This document shows positions 29,031-37,304 of a DNA stretch of 53,812 bases, one piece after another; position 1 is the first letter of the stretch; the number at the start of each line of letters is the position of its first letter. Below the pieces are notes generated by a model that was not told where the DNA came from, did no database searches, and saw only the letters and a list, made by a program, of their open reading frames with translations. The DNA comes from Clostridium sp. ZS2-4 (GTDB lineage Bacteria; Bacillota; Clostridia; Clostridiales; Clostridiaceae), in assembly GCF_026719745.1 (NCBI RefSeq), contig NZ_JAPPRQ010000033.1:1-53812 (forward strand), given 5' to 3'. A program made the position numbers and the translations under genes.

Positions 29031-30170
29031 TCTAACTCTTCTCGCTGTCGTATAGTCTGATCTTGAACCTAATGAGCTTATCTTAACAACATCACCAGTT
29101 CTTGGTGCATGTATGTAACATCCGTTTCCTACATACATTCCTACATGGTGTATAGGACTTCCAAAGAACACCAAATCTCCTGGTTGTAAGTTACCTCTAG
29201 ATACATAGCTTCCAACAGTTGCTTGGTCTCCTGATACTCTTGGCAATCTAACTCCAAAATGTGCATAAACGTATTTAACAAATCCTGAACAGTCAAAGGA
29301 GTTTGGACCAGTTGCTCCCCAAACATAAGGACTTCCTAAATAATTAGAAGCATAGGCAACTACAGCATAAGAAGAATAATCTGCTGAGCCGCTTGAAGAA
29401 CTATTTGAAGAACTATTTGAAGAACCCCTTGAAGGAGAACTGTATGAAGGAGTTTTATCCTTTGCTTCTTCTATAAGTTTTTTAGTTTCATTTATTTGCT
29501 TTTGATCAGCTTTTACTTTACTTTCATATAAATTACTTTGTTTTCTAGCATCATTCACAAGTTTATCCTGTTTAGCTTTATCCTTGTGAAGCTTGTCCAT
29601 CTTCTCTTCTTGCTGAGCATTTAGTTCCGCTAATTCCTTTTGTTCTTTAGTTAATTCATCTTTTTGTTTTTCAATTGCATCTTGCTTTTGTCTTAATTCT
29701 TCAACAATTTGCTTATCAAGCTCTGTAATCTTTTTCACAGCTTCCACTCTTGAAAACAAATCATTTAAATCCTTAGCACCAAGTATTACATCTATGTATC
29801 CGCCACCTGCACTTTTCATGTACATGACTCTCATTCTCTGATTATATAAATCTTTCTCAGCTTTTATGTCTTCTTCAGCTTTTTTTATACCTTCTTCAGC
29901 TAATTCTATTTTATTTTTAATACTTTTTATTTTTTTCTTTGTACTTTCTATTTCTTGCATTTTTTTTTCTATTTCACTATCCAAGTGTTCAATAGCTTGT
30001 TCGATTTTTTCTACCTTCTTTTGAGCACTGTTGTATTCATTTTTATGCTGTTGAAGCTGTTGTTTTTGGTTGTTAAGCTTGTTCGATAATGGTTCCGCCA
30101 AAACGGCAGTTGTACTCATTGAAGCTACTAAAACAACTGTAGTAACCAATGTAGTCAGTTTCTTATTCAT
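29028..30170 (-). CDS. Secreted NlpC/P60 endopeptidase with PcsB-like coiled coil
   Basis: 380 residues: signal peptide (about 1-25, ending AVLAEP), a long coiled coil (about 30-235) like PcsB/CwlO-type hydrolases, a Ser/Pro linker (about 240-265), and a C-terminal NlpC/P60 domain with catalytic Cys294 (FDCSGFV), His342 (HHVGMYVG) and His354 (IHAPR). It should cut peptidoglycan stem peptides during growth or division. The coiled coil suggests control by an FtsEX-type partner (family knowledge). The TAA stop lies inside the edge of the repeated hairpin element, whose fold may also terminate the transcript. AGATGAGGGA precedes the ATG. Confidence 0.92.
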   Translation of the reverse strand: MNKKLTTLVTTVVLVASMSTTAVLAEPLSNKLNNQKQQLQQHKNEYNSAQKKVEKIEQAIEHLDSEIEKKMQEIESTKKKIKSIKNKIELAEEGIKKAEEDIKAEKDLYNQRMRVMYMKSAGGGYIDVILGAKDLNDLFSRVEAVKKITELDKQIVEELRQKQDAIEKQKDELTKEQKELAELNAQQEEKMDKLHKDKAKQDKLVNDARKQSNLYESKVKADQKQINETKKLIEEAKDKTPSYSSPSRGSSNSSSNSSSSGSADYSSYAVVAYASNYLGSPYVWGATGPNSFDCSGFVKYVYAHFGVRLPRVSGDQATVGSYVSRGNLQPGDLVFFGSPIHHVGMYVGNGCYIHAPRTGDVVKISSLGSRSDYTTARRVR

Positions 30171-30359
30171 TCCCTCATCTCCCTACTGTTAATTATTATA
30201 TATCAATTTCAAATTATCCAATTTATTTATCATTTTTGTAACAACTTTGTTACCTTTTTTACGTTTCTATTACATTATAACATTTAATATTAAACTTTTG
30301 TAGTAAAAATATGCATTAATTTTTTCCATTTTTATTCTTTTAAAATTATATAAATCCCA

Positions 30360-31202
30360 CTACAAATCCATGGAATATTTGTATACCTCTGATTTAGCCA
30401 TTCCCCTATCTTTAGCAGTCTTTTTAATTGCCTCTTTTTTAACAAGCCCCTCATTCATGTATTTCTTTATATGCTCTTCTATAGTAAGATTTTCCCACTC
30501 CTTCTCTTCTTCTCTTTTTATTTCTTCTTCACTCTTTCCTTCTACTACAAGAACATATTCTCCTCTTGGTTGATTTTCATTGTAGTATTTAATTGCATCT
30601 TCTAAAGGCAATCTTATTATTTCTTCATAAAGCTTTGTAAGTTCTCTACAAATTGCAATTCTTCTATTGCCTAAATTATCGTACAAAAACTCTAAAGTCT
30701 TAATAAGTCTGTGAGGTGCTTCATAAAAAATTAATGTTTCCTGTCTTTCTTTTAAATCTTGAATGATTGGATTTCTTTCTTTATTTTCTCTTGGTATAAA
30801 TCCTCTAAATAAAAATTTAGTAGTATCCAGACCTGAATAAACGAGAGCAGTAGTAACCGCTGTCGCACCAGTTAATACTTCAAAATCTATGTTTTCTTCT
30901 ATACATTTTTGTATAATAACACTTCCTGGATCTGAAATCCCAGGAGTTCCCGCATCTGACACTAGGGCAATATTTTTTCCTTCTCTTAGTTTACTTATTA
31001 TGTCTTCACTCTTAACATTTTCATTATGTTTATGATAACTCATAAGAGGCTTCTTTATATCAAAATGATTCAAAAGCTTTAAACTCTGTCTTGTATCCTC
31101 AGCAGCAACTATATCAACACTTTTTAAAACCTCAAGTGCTCTCAAAGTAATATCTTTCAAATTTCCAATAGGCGTAGGAACAACATACAACTTACCGCTC
31201 AT
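30360..31202 (-). CDS. rsmI: 16S rRNA (cytidine1402-2'-O)-methyltransferase RsmI
   Basis: 280 residues of the SAM-dependent tetrapyrrole-methylase fold. Motifs are LYVVPTPIGNLKDITLRAL at the N-terminus, AAEDTRQSLKLL near 34, SDAGTPGISDPG near 83 and FYEAPHRL near 158. The enzyme methylates the 2'-OH of C1402 in the decoding centre. It follows the tRNA methyltransferase gene by 85 bp in the same direction, as in the yabB-yazA-yabC order of bacilli. Confidence 0.95.
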   Translation of the reverse strand: MSGKLYVVPTPIGNLKDITLRALEVLKSVDIVAAEDTRQSLKLLNHFDIKKPLMSYHKHNENVKSEDIISKLREGKNIALVSDAGTPGISDPGSVIIQKCIEENIDFEVLTGATAVTTALVYSGLDTTKFLFRGFIPRENKERNPIIQDLKERQETLIFYEAPHRLIKTLEFLYDNLGNRRIAICRELTKLYEEIIRLPLEDAIKYYNENQPRGEYVLVVEGKSEEEIKREEEKEWENLTIEEHIKKYMNEGLVKKEAIKKTAKDRGMAKSEVYKYSMDL

Positions 31203-31252
31203 CTTTCATCTTTCCCTTCTAATTTTAATTCCATAGCTAACTTTAAAACCCA

Positions 31253-31282
31253 CTATCAACTCTCAATTCTCAACTCTCCACT
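31253..31282. repeat. Heptamer-like stutter between trmN6 and rsmI
   Basis: ATCAACTCTCAATTCTCAAC followed by TCTCCACTG is a degenerate tandem of CAA(C/T)TCT units. The same unit makes a longer tract at 51312-51358 and appears inside the yaaO coding sequence at 42891-42950. Confidence 0.6.
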
Positions 31283-31287
31283 GCTTT

Positions 31288-32031
31288 TTACTCTCTTCCA
31301 TAAATCTCTTCTATTTGCTTTGAATATCCACCATCATCATTGTAAACATAAATAGGAGGTTCCCACTTCAAGAAAGCTCCACCATCTCTCTGTCCTTCAA
31401 TTAAAACTATATTAGGGGCTTTCTTTGTATTTGGGTGAATCATTTGAATCCTCTTTGGTTCAATCTTGTGCTTTCTCATCAAAGTTATAATGTCTGCCAA
31501 TCTGTCCGGTCTGTGAATCATATACATTCTTTTATTATCCTTCAAAAGAGTTCTGCAGGCAATTATAACATCCTCCAAGGTACAGCATATCTCATGCCTT
31601 GCTATTGCCAGCTTATCATTAGGATTTATAAGTCCTGAATTACTTAACTTATATGGAGGATTAACTGTAACTACATCAGCCTTTGGAAGACTTTTTAAAA
31701 GTTCCAGATTTGTTAAATCTCCATTTATAAAATCTACTCTATCTTCTAATCCATTGAATTCTACAGATCTTTTTGCCATCTCTGACATTTCTTCTTGGAT
31801 CTCAACTCCAGTTATTTTTAAAGCTGCTGTTTTGCCTGCTATGATAAAAGGAATTATTCCAGTTCCACTGCATAAATCTATAACCCTAGCCCCTTTTTTA
31901 ACCTCTGCAAAGTTAGCTAGTAAAACTGCATCTACACCGAATCTAAACCCTTCTTTTTTCTGTATAACATGTAACCCCTTTAATTGTAAATCATCTAAAG
32001 TTTCATCTTCTCTTACTAATTCTCTATTCAT
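31288..32031 (-). CDS. tRNA1(Val) (adenine37-N6)-methyltransferase family protein
   Basis: About 247 residues: a class I SAM-dependent methyltransferase with the SAM loop VIDLCSGTGIIPFI near 50 and the adenine-methylase motif NPPY near 122. The first part, LQLKGLHVIQKKEGFRFGVDAVLL, is typical of the TrmN6/YabB family that modifies A37 of a tRNA. The ATG at 32031 is preferred, because GTGGTGAT directly ahead works as its ribosome site and also explains the in-frame GTG codons upstream. It is probably cotranscribed with rsmI. Confidence 0.88.
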   Translation of the reverse strand: MNRELVREDETLDDLQLKGLHVIQKKEGFRFGVDAVLLANFAEVKKGARVIDLCSGTGIIPFIIAGKTAALKITGVEIQEEMSEMAKRSVEFNGLEDRVDFINGDLTNLELLKSLPKADVVTVNPPYKLSNSGLINPNDKLAIARHEICCTLEDVIIACRTLLKDNKRMYMIHRPDRLADIITLMRKHKIEPKRIQMIHPNTKKAPNIVLIEGQRDGGAFLKWEPPIYVYNDDGGYSKQIEEIYGRE

Positions 32032-32043
32032 ATCTATCACCAC

Positions 32044-32530
32044 TCTAATAAATTTGATTTTATGACATTTTAATATTATCTATTTAATTATGTTATAAAC
32101 TTCATTTCATTATACATCAAAGGTATTTTTCAAATCAAACTTATTAAAATTTGCTTATCTAGTATTCAAAACCAACTCAATATTTGCCTCTATATTAGCT
32201 TTACCAGCTGCAATATTATGCTTTATATTTTTAAAGTTACTTCCTAAAAGTAACACTAATGATATGTCTGTATATAAACCTTTCCAAAATAAAAGTGACT
32301 TTAAAAATATCATCATTAAATATGTACCACTATTACCTATAATTTTATTATATATACATTCTTGTTTACAAATATAAAAATTCAAATAAAACTGAAGGTA
32401 AATTTGTATAAAAACAAACTTACCTTCATCTTTAAAATTCAACCATCTCCACTTCCTATGTTGTACAATCTTTTTGCTATTATGTCTTAACTACTTCCTT
32501 GACTAAGTGATTTTTACACCGCTATTTAAG
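32044..32530. other. Intergenic region of about 490 bp
   Basis: An AT-rich stretch with no gene I trust. A 95-codon minus-strand frame at 32155-32442 has a TTG start and no clear family (see rejected items). The hairpin element begins at about 32531. Confidence 0.5.
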
Positions 32531-32780
32531 AAAATTGTGAAGCAATTTTATTCTACTCACCAGTCGCCAATCTCCAGTCCCCAGACAATGACGTTTTGCT
32601 AATGCAAAACTAAAATTAAAATAAAGCAAAATAGACTTAAAGTGGATATAATCTATCTTTAAGTCTATTTTAATTTATTTTTATCTAATTGTTCTTAATT
32701 GTTTTTATTTTTTTTCTTTACGCTGGGGATTGGTGATTGGCGACTGGGGAATATAAGAATGTTGCTTCGCAACATTCTTA
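32531..32780. mobile_element. MITE-like hairpin element, copy 2 (about 250 bp)
   Basis: Same architecture as copy 1. The left end hairpin is ATTGTGAAGCAAT, with arm CACCAGTCGCCAATCTCCAG. The core AAAATAGACTTAAAGTGGAT and TAATTTATTTTTATCTAATT is over 90 percent identical to copy 1 by eye. The right arm is GATTGGTGATTGGCGACTGG, and the right end hairpin is GTTGCTTCGCAAC. It lies between the trmN6 promoter side and a small membrane-protein gene. Confidence 0.75.
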
Positions 32781-32837
32781 TGTTATTCAATAACATTATA
32801 TATAATCACACCATATTAGCCTTAAAATAAAACATCA

Positions 32838-33275
32838 CTATTCATTCTTTTTTCCTAAATAACCACCAATAGCAGTTATTAAGATAACTAATATTACTGA
32901 TATATGTGGGAAAAAATTATTAATCATACCAAAATGAGGGATTGATTCAAATAATGAAGTAAATGGAGCACTCCATGGATATATAAGCCATAATCCATAT
33001 GCATCTGGAGCATCTATTAATAATAATAGAGATACTATGACCAATAATATTCCACCACTTGCTCCTATAATCCCTACCAATAATCCATTTTTGAATCCTA
33101 ATTTATTCTTATAACCCCAATAGAACCATAAACCTAAAAATCCTAAACTTAACGATATGCCTAAATTCATAGCAATTTTATAGTCATATAATAAATCAAA
33201 ATATACTAATGATGTTATTATAAAAATTGTAGAATAAAAAAATAAGTTAACTCCTTTTTTTAGATATTGCTTCAT
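32838..33275 (-). CDS. Four-helix membrane protein, family unknown
   Basis: 145 residues with four hydrophobic segments (about 8-28, 34-52, 62-86 and 122-140). A loop DAPDAYGLWLIYPWSAPFTSLFES lies between helices 3 and 4, probably outside the membrane. A good ribosome site, AAAGGAAGG, precedes the ATG. It lies in an accessory patch between the hairpin element and a broken phosphatase gene. Family not recognised. Confidence 0.7.
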   Translation of the reverse strand: MKQYLKKGVNLFFYSTIFIITSLVYFDLLYDYKIAMNLGISLSLGFLGLWFYWGYKNKLGFKNGLLVGIIGASGGILLVIVSLLLLIDAPDAYGLWLIYPWSAPFTSLFESIPHFGMINNFFPHISVILVILITAIGGYLGKKNE

Positions 33276-33352
33276 TTTAATTTCCTTCCTTTATGCCCTA
33301 AGACTTATAAGTGAAAACTTATAAATCTTTCACTTATTTACTTTATTGTCCA

Positions 33353-33706
33353 TCACTTAATTTCTTTAATTTGATACTCTCCATTTTGTAAGTCTATTTT
33401 ATATAACCCGCCTGGAGCAGCATGTACTAAGTTCATATCTTCTTCGCCGTAAGTTGTTTGATTATCTACTAATGTCTTCAACACACCACCATGTGTTACA
33501 ATCAATATGTTTACATCAGAATATATGTTATTGTAGTGATTTAAGCCTTCCATTGCTCTTGAGAAAACATCCGTTTCGGGTTCCATTTTAGGGATATCTA
33601 AATTAGGAAACTTCAATATAATCTCATCATGTAACAACCCTTCCGCTAAACCAAAGCATCTCTCGATAAATAGTTCATTAATTATCAGTTCTACATTTAT
33701 TATCAT
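33353..33706 (-). pseudogene. Truncated histidine phosphatase (phosphoglycerate mutase-like)
   Basis: 117 residues corresponding to the C-terminal two thirds of a histidine phosphatase: ELFIERCFGLAEGL holds the acid-loop region and ILIVTHGGVLKTLVDN the second catalytic His. The N-terminal RHG catalytic motif is missing. The frame stays open upstream for about 24 codons (SKFLWEIRKIYHNNG) and then meets a stop, so the front 50-60 residues have been lost. It should be inactive. Confidence 0.75.
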
Positions 33707-33796
33707 CCCGTTGTTATGATAAATTTTTCTTATTTCCCATAAAAATTTTGAATAATATACTTTTTCATGCTTATTTGATCATATGTTAAATCTTCC

Positions 33797-34333
33797 TTAT
33801 TCTATTGGTTTAGCATATTGAAAATCTATATTTCCTTTATATTTAGGTATTAATAATTTATCTTTTTTTTCTATTTTAATTCCTATGTGATTTTTACGTA
33901 ACATAAAATAGTCTAATTTCATTGTTAATTCATCATTCAATACTTCAGGGTCTCCTATAGCTTTAATAATAAAAGGAGGTTTAAAATCATTATTATTAAC
34001 TCTAATCATCATTTTATTTGCTTTTATTTTGCTTATTGAAAGTACTCGTTCATCATTTACAGAAATAACTTCTGCCCCAACCTTTTTTAATATATTTACG
34101 ATTTCTATAATATCAACATCACGAACTATACCGTATATATGTTGTTTATCTGCTGGATTATCTGTAAGTGTTATGCTAACACCTTTACCTTCTACATCTA
34201 CCTTTCCTGTAAATATTTCAATATTTTTTTTATTCGTATCTGATGACGCCGTGTCCTTAGTACTTGTACACCCTGTTATTGAAAAAACTAAAGCAATACC
34301 AACAAATATGGGTGTTAAAAATTTCTTATACAT
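33797..34333 (-). CDS. DUF881 (YlxW-like) lipoprotein
   Basis: 178 residues. A lipoprotein signal ends in SITGC (lipidated Cys near 22), followed by a Ser/Thr linker and a DUF881 domain: VEGKGVSITLTDNP, IVNILKKVGAEVISVNDERV, and the conserved RVNNNDFKPPFIIKAIGDPE. DUF881 proteins are usually anchored near the division machinery in Firmicutes, and no biochemical role is established. Here it is a stand-alone lipoprotein rather than part of a ylx division cluster. Ribosome site GAGGGGAGAATT. Confidence 0.85.
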   Translation of the reverse strand: MYKKFLTPIFVGIALVFSITGCTSTKDTASSDTNKKNIEIFTGKVDVEGKGVSITLTDNPADKQHIYGIVRDVDIIEIVNILKKVGAEVISVNDERVLSISKIKANKMMIRVNNNDFKPPFIIKAIGDPEVLNDELTMKLDYFMLRKNHIGIKIEKKDKLLIPKYKGNIDFQYAKPIE

Positions 34334-34524
34334 AATAATTCTCCCCTCTAATTAATTCTAATATTTTTCATAAATCTACTCTTATCTCCCACTTAAATAA
34401 GAGTATCCAATATCAAAAACATTTCACTTTTTTCAAAAATTTTATTTTTTGTTATATATCGGTATGCCATCAAATTGCCCTAACAAAAACAAACCACCGA
34501 TTTATTTTTCGAACAGTGCATTAT

Positions 34525-35517
34525 TTACTTAGAATGAATAGTAATATTTACGTTTTCTATGTTATTGCTATTAATATCAATGATACAAATCTTATACTTT
34601 GAAGGTTTGTTGGGCCAATTCATATCTTGTGAAAATAAAATTTTATTATTTTTATGGAAATACACAGGTTTGCTAGTATATGATTTTAGATTTGTGATCT
34701 GTTTACATTCTTTTGTTTCCATATTCTTAGTAAAAAGTTCATATTGGAAAGTTCCAGTTTGATTCGCAACTGCAGAAAATGCTATGAATTTATTATCTGG
34801 AGATAAAGCTGGATGATATACTTCTTTCTGTTCAATATTACTACAGTTTTCTAATGGTTTAATAATATTAACTTTTTTAGAACCATCTAAATAAAATAAA
34901 TGTATAGTTTGGTCCTTTTCAAAAATTAAAGCATTACCATTAGATGTTATACCTAAATCTGAAATATTATATGATTTTTCTAATGTAAGTTGCTTTAAGT
35001 TTTTTCCATTAATACCTATAGAGTATAAATCAAAATCATGATGCCTTTTACTAGCTATAGGAGAATAGTTTTTATAGCTTCCTGATTTTGAAAAATATAT
35101 ACAGTCTTGATTTGGTGAAAAAATAGCTTTATTTATAAAACCATCAGTTTTTATAAGTTCTTTTTTACTACTTCCATCTTTATTCATTATCCATATAGAA
35201 GATTTTAAAGTAGTCTGATTTTTTGGGGTCGAAATAAACATAATCTTAGATCCATCTGGAGAATAAGTAGGATATAAATAGGAATTTTTTTTATTATCTG
35301 AAGTTAATTGAATAACATCTGTACCATTAATTTTTGAAGTATAAATAGAAGCGACTCCTTTTTGATAATAAGAAAAAACTATTCTATCATCATTTGGAGA
35401 AATATCTATATTATTATCTAATCCTACAAAATCATTAGAAGCAAACATAGTAGGTAATGTGAATATACACATTATACAAATTATGAAAAACGAAATAAAA
35501 GCAATACTTTTTTTCAT
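34525..35517 (-). CDS. Secreted TolB-like beta-propeller protein
   Basis: About 330 residues: an N-terminal signal/anchor (about 2-26), then repeated PD40/TolB-type blades, e.g. NNIDISPNDDRIVFSY, YLYPTYSPDGSKIMFIS, NKAIFSPNQDCIYFSK and YHPALSPDNKFIAFSA. Such propellers bind peptides or other proteins at the cell surface; the target is unknown. The ATG at 35517 follows AAGGAGAG; a frame extension to 35550 is rejected. The first 83 bases overlap the end of the upstream membrane-protein gene in another frame. Confidence 0.8.
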   Translation of the reverse strand: MKKSIAFISFFIICIMCIFTLPTMFASNDFVGLDNNIDISPNDDRIVFSYYQKGVASIYTSKINGTDVIQLTSDNKKNSYLYPTYSPDGSKIMFISTPKNQTTLKSSIWIMNKDGSSKKELIKTDGFINKAIFSPNQDCIYFSKSGSYKNYSPIASKRHHDFDLYSIGINGKNLKQLTLEKSYNISDLGITSNGNALIFEKDQTIHLFYLDGSKKVNIIKPLENCSNIEQKEVYHPALSPDNKFIAFSAVANQTGTFQYELFTKNMETKECKQITNLKSYTSKPVYFHKNNKILFSQDMNWPNKPSKYKICIIDINSNNIENVNITIHSK

Positions 35518-35863
35518 ATAAAATACTCTCCTTATTTTTTTTATTTTCAAAGATTTTTATAAACCCCCAAATATATACGTGATATAAAATTATAAATATT
35601 CCTGAAACCGAAGCTGAGTCTATTCTTTGTCTTAAGTCATCAAAAACTAACATATATGTTGCATATGTAAAAAATGAAAATGCAGTTATTATTTTAGATA
35701 TGAATTTAGCCTTTGGATAAAAAGAACTTTTAAAAGTATGAAAAGATATAGAAAAATTAAATATTTTTTGTAAAATAGCACTAATTAAAACAATTACTCC
35801 ACATCCTATGAATATTTTTATTGTACTATAGTTATTTATCAAATATATTTCTTCTAATTCCAT
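35435..35863 (-). CDS. Small membrane protein of unknown family
   Basis: 142 residues with three or four hydrophobic segments (about 15-36, 53-75, 83-103 and a weak one near the end). AGGAGGTAG precedes the ATG, which supports translation. The last 28 codons overlap the start of the TolB-like gene and include its ribosome site. The tail (KKYCFYFVFHNLYNVYIHIT) looks like an accidental extension, so an original stop may have been lost. Family not recognised. Confidence 0.5.
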   Translation of the reverse strand: MELEEIYLINNYSTIKIFIGCGVIVLISAILQKIFNFSISFHTFKSSFYPKAKFISKIITAFSFFTYATYMLVFDDLRQRIDSASVSGIFIILYHVYIWGFIKIFENKKNKESILYEKKYCFYFVFHNLYNVYIHITYYVCF

Positions 35864-36176
35864 TTTTTAAACTACCTCCTACATCTTATAAAATTACCAT
35901 TTTAAAATTTCATTCTTCAACTTGTCATCCTTTTCTAATGTTTTCTGTACATAGCTAAGTTATTTACATTCTCAAATTAGGTATATTTATGGTTTTATAG
36001 TATCATATGTTATATTATGAATCAATTGTAACTAAAAATAGTTTGCGCTATTTAATTTGCTAAAATATATTTATACATATACATATCTAAATTCAACTAA
36101 AAATGTTATTATTATACATATATTTAAGATAGATGATAGAAAAGGTGGGTTAGCAATTATAAGCCCTATCTAGGGA
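35864..36176. other. Intergenic region of about 310 bp
   Basis: AT-rich promoter-side DNA of the small membrane-protein gene. I see no further gene, RNA or repeat. Confidence 0.5.
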
Positions 36177-36461
36177 TTATTTTAATGAATCTATAATTTT
36201 TATGAAATTTTCTTTAGGAACTGAATCAAATACCGTAATATCAAATTCAAATCTTTTGGAAAACCATATAGCTTTGGAAAAACTAACATCATCATAAATT
36301 AAAGTTACTTCTTGATCATTTATAGAAATTTTTTCACACTTGTTTTTTTCATTTGTTACTACTGTTGTCTTTTTACTTTCATTATAATGTGTCTGCTCAA
36401 TGATAATTTGTTTATCATCTTTTATATAGACTTGTCTAACTTGCTGTCTGTTAAAAAGTAA
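36177..36461 (-). pseudogene. C-terminal fragment of a DUF4367-like protein
   Basis: An open minus-strand frame reads RQQVRQVYIKDDKQIIIEQ, then KISINDQEVTLIYDD, SKAIWFSKRFEFDIT and KENFIKIIDSLK before the TAA at 36177. The end resembles DUF4367-type C-terminal domains (WF-x-K-x-x-x-x-x-I-x-V ... KEEFIKIIDSL). There is no start codon with a ribosome site. The frame is cut off by the long inverted repeat at 36462-36513, so the front of the gene has been removed or displaced. Confidence 0.55.
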
Positions 36462-36513
36462 AAAGAGGCTGTGTTGAAAATGATTTAAAAATCATTTTCA
36501 ACACAGCCTCTTT
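36462..36513. repeat. Perfect 25-bp inverted repeat, possible IS scar or terminator
   Basis: Arms 36462-36486 (beginning AAAGAGGCTGTGTTGAAAAT) and 36489-36513 are exact complements separated by two bases. GAGGCTGTG-type sequences are common at insertion-sequence ends and in strong terminators of Firmicutes. The position at the broken edge of the DUF4367-like fragment favours a scar, but a terminator is equally possible. Confidence 0.6.
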
Positions 36514-36679
36514 CATAATACCCGCATTCCAGAACCTAAGAATACTGCTTTCTCATAACATTATTCTTATCTGCTCACTCCATTTTATCACTACTTATGT
36601 AATTTAATTTATTTTTCATATGGTTTTTATGTTCCATTTATGCCAAGTTATTTTCTTAATAAAATTACTTTTTAACTTT

Positions 36680-36889
36680 CTAAGATTGTACCTTTATATC
36701 CCCAGGAGAAAATCCTCTCCATTTTGAGCAAGTAAACCCCTGCATAGTTTTCTTATTATAAATTCCCTGTGAATTTCTGCAATTTCCTTCTTCACACTGC
36801 ACTTCAATATGTCCAAAATCAACTGTTCTTTTACCTCTCCAGTGTATACAGGTACCGCATACTTTCCTCTGTTTATCCCAAATACTCAT
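36680..36889 (-). CDS. Small Cys-rich protein, 69 residues
   Basis: Starts at the ATG at 36889 behind GGAGGATAAG; an upstream in-frame ATG at 36979 has no ribosome site. The product has CGTCIHWRGKRTVDFG, VQCEEGNCRNSQG and GFTCSKWRGFSPGD: five Cys residues in an arrangement suited to binding zinc or an Fe-S cluster. It is next to, and divergent from, the feo genes. Family not recognised with certainty; similar small Cys-rich proteins occur in clostridia. Confidence 0.75.
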   Translation of the reverse strand: MSIWDKQRKVCGTCIHWRGKRTVDFGHIEVQCEEGNCRNSQGIYNKKTMQGFTCSKWRGFSPGDIKVQS

Positions 36890-37046
36890 TCTTATCCTCC
36901 CCCCCCTTGTTTTACTAAAAACATATGCCAAAAGATATTTATTTATTCCATATTTAAACTGTGATTTTTTAAGTAACACCCACTCTTTTAATTACATATT
37001 ATAGTTATGAAGCAATATTTACAGTTTTAAGGACGGTGATAAACAT

Positions 37047-37289
37047 ATGAGCAAAGATATTTTTCAACTTTCCAAAGCTAAGATAGGCAGTATGGTTGAA
37101 GTTCATTCCTTAAAATCTACTGGACTTCTAAGACAAAGAATGCTGGACCTTGGTATATTTCCTGGTTCTATTGTATTTGTACTTCGAAAAAGTCCCTGGA
37201 ATGACCCTACCGCTTACATTATAAAAGATACATGTATAGCTTTAAGAAAAGAAGAAGCAGATAAAATATTTGTATGTTCTATCAATTAA
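37047..37289 (+). CDS. feoA: FeoA ferrous iron transport accessory protein
   Basis: 80 residues with an SH3-like FeoA fold: IGSMVEVHSLKSTGLLRQRMLDLGIFPGSIVFVLRKSPWNDPTAYI is the family core. FeoA binds or stimulates the FeoB transporter. AAGGACGGTGAT precedes the ATG. feoB follows 15 bp later, so they are cotranscribed. I looked for a Fur box upstream and did not find a convincing one. Confidence 0.93.
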   Translation: MSKDIFQLSKAKIGSMVEVHSLKSTGLLRQRMLDLGIFPGSIVFVLRKSPWNDPTAYIIKDTCIALRKEEADKIFVCSIN

Positions 37290-37304
37290 AATGGAGGTTC
37301 ACAT

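Noticed and set aside
32155-32442. 95-codon minus-strand reading frame
   Set aside because: It has a TTG start, no clear ribosome site and no family resemblance. The aromatic-rich composition is what random AT-rich DNA gives, although the C-terminal IEANIELVLN part left some doubt.
36535-36580. Another hairpin-element end (AAGAATACTG...AACATTATTCTTA)
   Set aside because: The ends resemble the terminal mini-hairpins, but arms and core are missing and pairing is poor.
36980-37046. Fur box ahead of feoA
   Set aside because: I found no 19-bp GATAATGATnATCATTATC-like site; the AT palindromic words there are too short.
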